Source: Marchantia polymorpha subsp. ruderalis (Eukaryota; Streptophyta; Marchantiopsida; Marchantiales; Marchantiaceae). From it: a stretch of 64,000 bases of DNA. The stretch is taken from contig AP031354.1 in NCBI GenBank assembly GCA_037833965.1, forward strand, positions 14,300,001-14,364,000, given 5' to 3'. The position numbers and the translations under genes are program-made. Each line of letters begins with the position of its first letter. Positions within the stretch are counted from its first letter, which is position 1. Shown in pieces: positions 56,051 to 64,000 of the stretch. The notes beneath the pieces are model-generated. The model did not search any database. It was not told the DNA's origin and saw only the letters and a list, made by a program, of their open reading frames with translations.

Positions 56051-59000
56051 GTGGCTTTCGGTTTAACTTGGCATGCCGATGTGGTGATCATCTGACTTCA
56101 TTTGGTGTCATGCGAAATTGAGAAGATGAGGAGTTTAATCAAAGGATTGCCTCGTGGTTGACTAAACACGTCCGTGACGCGTTATAATTCTCAGCTGATG
56201 TATTAACTTGATGAGCTTCTCCCGTTTCGATTCTGCATAAACATTTTAGATACTCATTTCCTGATTTATCTCCAAAAATTAGCCTTATAATGTGCACGCT
56301 GTACTAGTGGTCTAGCATGTCTCTTCAAGTGAAACTTATAAATCATACTGTATTATGATTACACATCGATGTAAAAAACCTTAGCTATCTTCATTAGAAA
56401 CAATCTTCATTTGTTGCTCGCATTCCTGCTATCTAAGCAATTTCATAGTCGTCGAATTAGATTTGAGATTAAAACGGGAAATGATAAGATCATGTGAATA
56501 CACTGTTCAATTAAAGTAACACTGATCAATAGATTCAATTAAAGTTGCTCCACACGGTTGTTCAATCTATCAAAATATATCAGCAATAAAACTGAATCAG
56601 GCCATTAAGGTAATACAAAGCTAGTTTCGACATTTCTAATCTTTAGAGTTCAACAAATTTGAATGAAGTGTTTTGTTTTGAGTCGATCGAGTATGACTGA
56701 TAGTTTATTGTAGATATATAAAAATATTATCAGTCATACTCGATCAACAATCAAGGCTGTCAAGCGCGTTGATTCGATTATCATCGTTTAAATATCGACT
56801 TGATAGTTCATATGAGCTATCTTTCAAAGCATCTTACTGAATGTTTACAGAAACATGGGTGCCCGAAACAAATTGTATGAAAATGTATGTATTGAAATTC
56901 TGCCACTTAATGAGGTTAATTTTTTATTAATTTAGAATTAGAAAGTAAATATGATATTTCACAATTTTTAAATTAGTTTTTATTCAGCTCGTGAGTTTCT
57001 TTCTCAAAGAGATTATCAAAATTTACAATAAAAAAACATGATAGGAATTCTTTCTTTGAAAAAAAATTTGAATTGGGAAATGAACTTGAAAAATAATATT
57101 CCTTACACAAAGAAACAGACCTGTATGTAATATTGTTTTTTTGTAATGTAAGAAGGATTCTACTGTTTCCGTAATTATCTCAAATATATTTATCAGATGT
57201 ATAGGTTTTTTAATGAATTACATCATATAATTTATATGTCATCAAATTGTGAATCATTCAGGAGGTTCTTACACAGAAATCTGCATTTAGAATTCATCTT
57301 GTGTTATAATTTACTCTTTGAATATATGTACTCAAGTATTATCTCCGTTAGATTTCATATCTTGAAAACTTCTATGATTTTCTATGATTTCATATATTAG
57401 ATGTCTCCGTTTCAATTTCATATATTGAAAATTTGTAAATAAAATCACTAATTATCTCAATCACTACAACGGAAGCTTTCATATTGGTATCAAATATGGA
57501 ACAAATTTTTGTGAGTACGTTTCTTGATTTTCTAATAAAAAAATGTTATAATTTTTTTGAATATGATTTATCTTATTGGAAACATTCTACGATTCTTAAA
57601 ATTAAAAAAATCCATTCTGAAAATATGTTTCCGTATATATGAAATATGTAAAATTTCTTGATTTATTCATCAAATTGAAGTTAGTCATATAAATCGTTTG
57701 CATATATTATGCTAATTTTAAAACTATACTCTCACAAATGTAATTACAAATTGGGACATATATTACATTATTAAGTACAGTATTAATGATATAAGTGAGG
57801 AATGGCTGCTGTAAAAGGAGATGTACCCTCTTATTTGTCTTTTGAAATTTGTACGATACTTTTCATCTGCGGAAACTGAAAACCAGACCCGTTGAGAATT
57901 ACGGTTCCGCGAAAATGAAAGGGAAGCAACGATCCGTCGTGTACTTTTCTCCGCTTCAAGTAACTTTCAAAAATTTAATACATCTTTTAACCAACTTGAA
58001 CGATTCCTACAATCTGCCTTATATCACTGTCAAAAGACGAGACATTCTTAGTGCACTAACTTTGCTACCCCATGTCACATCCACCTGTTTCCTAACTCTT
58101 TTTCAGGATACATTTATGATGTATAAACCATTCTCTCCGCAGTAAAATACAAAAGCCTACAAGATACTTCATATTGACCAAACAAGAAGCAGAGTACTTG
58201 CCTGTAGAGTCAAATCCAGTTGACTGGAAGTAACCTAGATTGCAAACAACCTTAATTTAAAACAACGAAAGTTAATGAAATACCCCATCAAGTTTCACAT
58301 ATATAAAAACCGAATGGTAACATGGGGCTAGTGATGTTAACTACACGACGGAAAATTCATCATACCCTATCTCATATATTTGTCCAAACTATCTAAGTCT
58401 GTTTCCATAAAACAGTGAATTCAAATAATCATCAAATATTGCTATATAACATCAACTGCTTTTTATAGAGAAAATCAAACATGTGACCTGCTGTGGGTTA
58501 GATATTGAATGAACATTTTGTAAATCTAAAATTACCATTCTTACTATCACGGTTACAATATCAATCTGAGTGTCTCTAAGTGTAGTTGAACTAAAAAATC
58601 TTTCGTAGCATATTGTCACGGAAATAACATACATAATACAACTTCAAACTAGAAGCGGTGTTGGTGACTATTTTCAACTTATGAGTTAATAGTAGCTTCC
58701 TAGTAATATATATAGAGAATCTTGAGACATTGTCAATCAACACTAGTTGTATCTAGTCTTTCAATTATCAAAATTCTTTTCAATTTTTCACTTTGAGTTT
58801 TATTTTAAGTCTTGTATAACAAATTTCCTCAAATTTGTTCTATTTTGATTTCTGAATTTGATTTTGATATCTCATCAATCTAGTCTTTAATTATATCATA
58901 GAGTTGCTGTGCGTAAAACATATGCTTTTAAAAATTTTATATAGGTTGGATTCTTTCACATGAAATTGTTGACATCTAATTTGAAGTGTTTGAGAATCTA

Positions 59001-61190
59001 TAGTGAGTTTCTTATAAAATCTAGGTGATAATTTAGATTATTATATCCTAACTATAGAACATGTTTCATTTGCTTTAGCATATGAGATTACAGGGATATG
59101 CCACTCTTCGATTAATTTTAAAGAATACTAAGATAACATTATGCAATGATAGCAAGGAATAGAACTATTTGCCAACAACTGTTATGTCTTTCAAAACTTT
59201 CCGAAGTCTTTATACAATTTCTCTTGAGCAACTATTTCGAGGTGAAAAGCAAGTGATGCTTTAAGTCTCACCATCAACGAGATTCACTTTAACAAATCCG
59301 ATTCGCTCTACGCGCATGCCAAAGAATGAAATTTCAAGTATGATAGTCTGGATTCTTCGTCATTCTGATATACAGTGTTTTTTTTTTCTGGATGCTCTGC
59401 CTACCATTGAGTACAATGTTGGACCGTGAAAATATCTTCAATCCCAAATACATACATAGCCATCAGGGATGTTCGAACGTTCCCTACATTGGAAAGATTG
59501 TAAGTACGCTTAGTGAAGTGGAGTCATACTGAAGTTTATTTGTAATCAAACATGTCTTTTGCATGGAATATTGTTATTATGATATGGGTTTTGTGTTATT
59601 TGCAAGTAATGTAGTTATCCTTAATGTAATGTAGTTACCTTTTCCAGATGCGTGCAGTATTGCCACAATAATTAAATTCTTGAATGAGTAATTCGTATAA
59701 TTGATGGCAAACTTTAAGAACGGTAAATCTTCTACGAAATAGATCTATACGTTTATAAAAATAAAATTTGGCAGGTAGTGGAAGAGAAGGAAGTTATACG
59801 GGCCAAGATTGGAAAGGGATTTTATTTTTACACTCATTTGAGCCTATGCATGAGATTTTCATTTCACACGACTCCTATGTATTTGAGTAGGTGAAGTGTT
59901 ATAAACAATTATGATAAGTGAACTATAATAAAAGTGAATTTTAGTACAGTTTGACAGATGAGAGCTATATTGAAACTAGTTTGTTATAATAAGAATTTTT
60001 CTTCAAGAATCTTATGGTTTCAAGGAAGTTAAGTTCCAAAAATTTGTTGGAATATCCGGTATATTAGTTAATCTTTAAAACTAAAACTAAAACTATCAAT
60101 AAATTATCATATATTGTTATTATTTTTGGAAAAAAATACTTCCAAATAATTTCAAATCACACATACGAATAATATTATAATGTCTTAATGATAGTACTTT
60201 AGGAAAGCTCAATGTACTTGTGAAGGCTTTAGTGCAGAAATTTGGCTTATTTTTTAGTGTCCAGTTGCATCACAGTACAAATGTTTTACGAACACTACAA
60301 TTCCCCACTTTCAACATACGTTGTTATAAGAGCTACGACATCTTATGTCTAATCAAGTATCACAATTACAAAACTCAAATACGAGTGAAGCAGCTTGCGA
60401 CAGACAGTTGCTACACTATTAGAGGCCGATCTACTTTCAACGTCTAAAATGTAATCATGATGGAATTTGCTACTAATGCCGGTTTGTAAATACGGTAGTG
60501 AGTACGAGGTCAATCGACGGTAGGACAAGACATACTTTGAGACCAGCAAGGGCTATCAACATGAGAACGGATTTGAGAGTCGTCACCAATGCAAACACCT
60601 CGCCGAGATCTACTTGCTGTCGCTGAACAAATCCCTTTCATGTTTCAGCTTTAACACACACTTCAATACGATTGATTTGTGACATGCATGAAGATCAACA
60701 AGTCGTCAATTACAATTTTTGAGTATGTAGTTCATCTCCTCATCCATAAGGCGATAAATTCATCGGATGGATTGACTGAGAACATCCCCGTTGACGTGAT
60801 CTGCATCTTAAATGGGACGTGGATCGTGTGCATGAGATTCATTAGGTTAATCGTTGCCCGATATTTTGTCTACAGCTCAAACTTGATCCTCACCTTGCTC
60901 TCTTTCACCACAAGCAATATGTTCATCCCTAGCAACTAAAGGAGAAGATCACGTATCCGAGTAGTATCATGGCAAAGTACAACATACAAAAGAAATGTGA
61001 ATTGTTATCTCTCTAAATAGAACAAAATCAAGGCTAAAGCTTTCCATGTTTAAGCATCAAAGTTTTCATCTCACGATACAAAAATATTAAGAAATTCCTA
61101 TTAAGTCAATGAAACTTCAATGTGAAGAACTACTAAAGTTAAAAAGATGTAACAGAGCTATAATCTCATAGTTGTGAAGTTGGTTACACA
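56051..61190. other. AT-rich DNA without recognisable genes
   Basis: Mostly AT-rich and stop-dense. Two plus-strand ORFs (57849-58145, basic and Leu-rich; 60679-60939, hydrophobic) are less AT-biased than their surroundings, but I do not recognise either and do not call them genes. A perfect 18-bp inverted repeat lies at 56685-56745. Confidence 0.5.
56685..56745. repeat. Perfect 18-bp inverted repeat with 25-nt loop
   Basis: Arms GATCGAGTATGACTGATA (56685-56702) and TATCAGTCATACTCGATC (56728-56745). The arms are far less AT-rich than the loop, so they are not a trivial low-complexity palindrome. Confidence 0.85.
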
Positions 61191-63975
61191 ATGATTTCTC
61201 AATGCAAAATCTTTAAATTTGTACAATCAATTTCAAATGAGTCAGGAAAAAAATCAAGTTACAAATTGTTCAGCTTATTCTTACACATATTCAAATCTGA
61301 AAGTTGAAAAACTCTCAAGATATTATGAGAATAGAGATTCAAGATAATCTCAGTGTGATGTTTGATATTTTGTAAGCTATTATAGATGTTCGGACCAAGA
61401 CATTGTAAGTAGTGACTTCTCATAGTAGTACAGGATTGCATAATGTGATAAAAACTTTAGAGTCAAAATTCAAATCGTATGCTGAAGCTACAAAGGTTGC
61501 TCATATTTCTTTTATGTAAAGAGCAAGAGATTGAAAATGCCAACCAATCTACATCTAATTTTTTTTAGAATCTATGTTTTACCAAAAAAAAATAATCAAG
61601 ATGTCAAAAGTGTTGTCATCAAATTTTTGATTGACACACTTCATGTTCATAATCTAGAATTAGCTCAAGCTTTTTGTATTGGAAAAAATTGAACTTAATC
61701 TCGAGCCATTTTGTTAAGTTTGTTGATCAAACTCAACGTGGTTTGGCCAAGACTAACCAGTCTATTTTCAAATGACTGAAAATATGGTTGGATCTTGATC
61801 TTATTTCACTACAAATAAAATCCAGAAGAAAATAGCTTGCAAAGATCAAAGAGTCTCAAGAGTTAGGTTTTGTTGCTTATTTACGCGATGATAGAATAAT
61901 CATTATTTCCAAAAAAAAAAAGAGTCATTTGTCTAGCAATCTAGCCAATTGAGGGTGTTGATGTGAAATATCCTGAAAAACTTTCACCAACAAAGTATGT
62001 ATGTGAGTGTTGTTTCAATATGGGAGATCATGGAGATTAAAAACATGATATCACTGCTGAGCTACAAGAATTAATTTTGGTGGGGTCGACATGAAGAATA
62101 AAAACATGATATCACTACTAAGCTACAAGAATTAATTTTGATGGGGTCTACATGGAATCAAAGGAGATAACATGCAAAAAGTTGTCATCGAAATATTGTT
62201 ACTTTCATGAAGTCACAACTTATACCTCTCATAGATTTAAAAGCTCAAGATATCGATGGACAATATCATTGAATACGTCTTGGTTTGGTTGGAGTATTTT
62301 ATTGTTATTTAGCAGTTTGTTATTTTGCACCACTATCCATGCCTATCTACTCAACACGTTTTTGCAATCAAAATCAACCATTTCATTGGCTCATTGGAAA
62401 TATTCTCAAATATCAAAGTTGGAGATTTCAATGTTCGCATATGTTTTACTCAATTTGCTCAAGCTTGACTTCTTCCTTGAAAAAATTCAGGATAATTTGT
62501 AATCTAGAATTTTTTTACATATTTATTGACATATCATTTTTTGACTATTGGAGCCACTCATAATTTGAAGGTTCTTAATGTAACCTCTTGCTTTTCCACT
62601 TTTCAATTCAATACATGTTTTTCTCTATCGGCGTTAGCACAATAGACTTTTTTTGGTACTTCTAAGTTAATAGTTCTCCTATCTCTACTTTTGATGTTCA
62701 TAATCTTTAGCTTGAATTAGATCATGCATCTTTTTTTTTTACTCTTTCAATGTTAAAGTCAAACTCTCCTTTGACCTGCCAATTTGTTTTAGCTTCTTTC
62801 AAATTCTACTTAATTTCTTGTAATTTTTTTTGTATGCATTACATTTATTAGATCCTTTGATTTGCATTGTATGGAGCAAGTATTCACATACAACCAGTTT
62901 GCGACTCACAAAATTGTCCAAAACTTTGAATCTAAGTTTTTTTTGAAACATAAGAACAAAAAAAATAGTATGCTACCTTGTAATGGATGATTTGACTTTA
63001 AATGCAAAGTAGGAATGACAAGATATGTTGATAGATATTTGGATATCCAAAGTTGGCTTCCTTTAACAACAATATACAAAGACTTGGTGAAGTCTAAAGA
63101 AAGTAGTTTTCTTGAGGCGGAATAAAAAATCCTTGACTAAGGAACTTACGAAGGAACTGATGAAGGATTCCAAAAGTACTTGGAATTCTTCATCCTTGAC
63201 GATTAGATCTATCATCTTCAAAACCTTCTTTAGATCCCAAGTCTTTGGTAACTTTTTCAAAAAAAATTAATTTTTTTCCTGAAGCTACTTATATATCATA
63301 TTCCAAAGCAGTATGTGGTTTATTCTCTGAAAAAGATTTGATAATTCAACCTAGATGATTAGCAAATGACAAATATGAATATCTAGATGGTTTGTCTTTA
63401 GAATTTATCAAGTTGAAAGAAGATTATATTGGACATATTCTCATCAAAGTTTTGGAAGATGTTATTTCTATGGTTTTTTTTCAACCTGGTCACTACGGAA
63501 GATTGTTGCCATTCACAAATAAAGAAATAAGCACTTGGTGACAAACTATCTCACTATCATGTTTGGTAGTATTCTTGCCAAGTTGTTTGGGAAGTAGATG
63601 AAATCAAAGTTGAATTCACATACACATTGTTTTCAAAAGAGAGCAAGGATTCAAGTTGGTATTTGCCCAACATACAACATTATTGACCATATTTTGATAT
63701 TACTTGTATAATGGAAAAATCTAAAATTAATGGTAAAAATTTATTTTATGCCTTCATTGATGTCAAGAAAACTTTTCACACGGTTTCTTGTAAGCTTTTA
63801 TGAAAAAGGTTGCAAGAGATGGACGTATCACCTTATCTTTTTGAAGTAGTGGTCACGTTATACAATTCAATTTGGACTGTTATTAGCGCTATTTAGCCTT
63901 GATAGATTTTAAGTCCATCGGGATTATTCAAGATTTTACTCTCTCTCCTACTACATTTGGAATTTTCATAAATAT
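61190..63975 (+). mobile_element. Decayed LINE of the same family, plus strand
   Basis: Collinear with the LINE at 19254-24390 but strongly eroded toward A/T. ORF1-like sequence is seen at about 61250-61930 (for example SYAEATK-like and VAYLRDD-like strings), then the ORF2 endonuclease start at about 61960-62560, the central region, and RT at about 63330-63975 (a FIDVKKTFHTV-like block and PTTFG). Many stops and frame changes are present. About 61 bp (AAACATGATATCACT..) are tandemly duplicated at 62041 and 62102. The copy ends abruptly in the RT, where an opposite-strand LINE begins. Confidence 0.75.
62038..62160 (+). repeat. 61-bp tandem duplication inside the decayed LINE
   Basis: AAACATGATATCACT through GGGGTCGACATG occurs at 62041 and again, with a few changes, at 62102. 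The duplication is absent from the near-complete LINE copy, so it arose after this copy inserted. Confidence 0.8.
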
Positions 63976-63984
63976 ATGGTATAT

Positions 63985-64000
63985 GGTAATAGATCAAGCC
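63985..64000 (-). mobile_element. 3' terminus of another LINE copy, minus strand, running out of the window
   Basis: The last 16 bases, GGTAATAGATCAAGCC, equal the 3' end of the minus-strand LINE at about 19269-19284 (tail TTACC followed by the family's terminal bases, read on the opposite strand). They are preceded by GGTATAT, an imperfect tail unit. The body of this copy lies beyond the window. Confidence 0.7.

Overview
The window looks like nuclear DNA of a streptophyte, most likely a land plant. Signs are a canonical plant-type LRR receptor ectodomain, pyrimidine-rich 5' leaders, scattered AAACCCTAA (telomere-type) boxes, plant-type L1 LINEs, and Ty3 and Ty1/copia retroelements. I cannot name the species. 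A retroelement carrying a cytosine methyltransferase, as reported for charophyte algae, makes an early-diverging lineage (bryophyte, lycophyte or streptophyte alga) attractive, but this is inference.

Layout: 1-6900 is AT-rich, with a broken minus-strand Ty1/copia relic (about 2330-5870) interrupted by other DNA that includes a TGTAAGACC-type repeat. 6900-19000 is a GC-rich gene island. It holds the first coding exon of a Gln-rich, zinc-finger-like protein (11444-11848), a small ORF with three 25-residue repeats (12115-12483) and a small membrane-protein ORF (17203-17583, minus), plus two G-quadruplex-prone tracts. 19000-38600 is a nest of transposons: a hAT-like DNA transposon is split by a nearly complete L1-like LINE and by a roughly 12 kb Ty3-like LTR element. 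The LTR element in turn contains a probable solo LTR. 38700-46200 is AT-rich decay with a second solo-LTR copy, a 97-bp tandem repeat and a truncated LINE. 46300-56050 is a second GC-richer island dominated by an uninterrupted LRR receptor ORF (51047-53464, minus) for which no kinase domain is visible. 56050-64000 is AT-rich and ends in a decayed LINE abutting the 3' end of an oppositely oriented LINE.

The most unusual content is the Ty3-like element at 25529-37528. Between protease and reverse transcriptase it carries a C5 cytosine-methyltransferase domain with recognisable motifs I, IV (PCQ), VI (ENV), VIII and X, and it ends in a PHD finger. Its LTRs are arranged in a circularly permuted order, and the likely primer-binding site is complementary to sequence inside its own LTR, as in self-priming Tf1-type elements. 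The element is a fossil with several interruptions, and its LTR divergence is almost all transitions. The neighbouring LINE is also notable: its 5' region is made of about six 166-bp tandem monomers, and its 3' end is a TTACCA microsatellite instead of poly(A).
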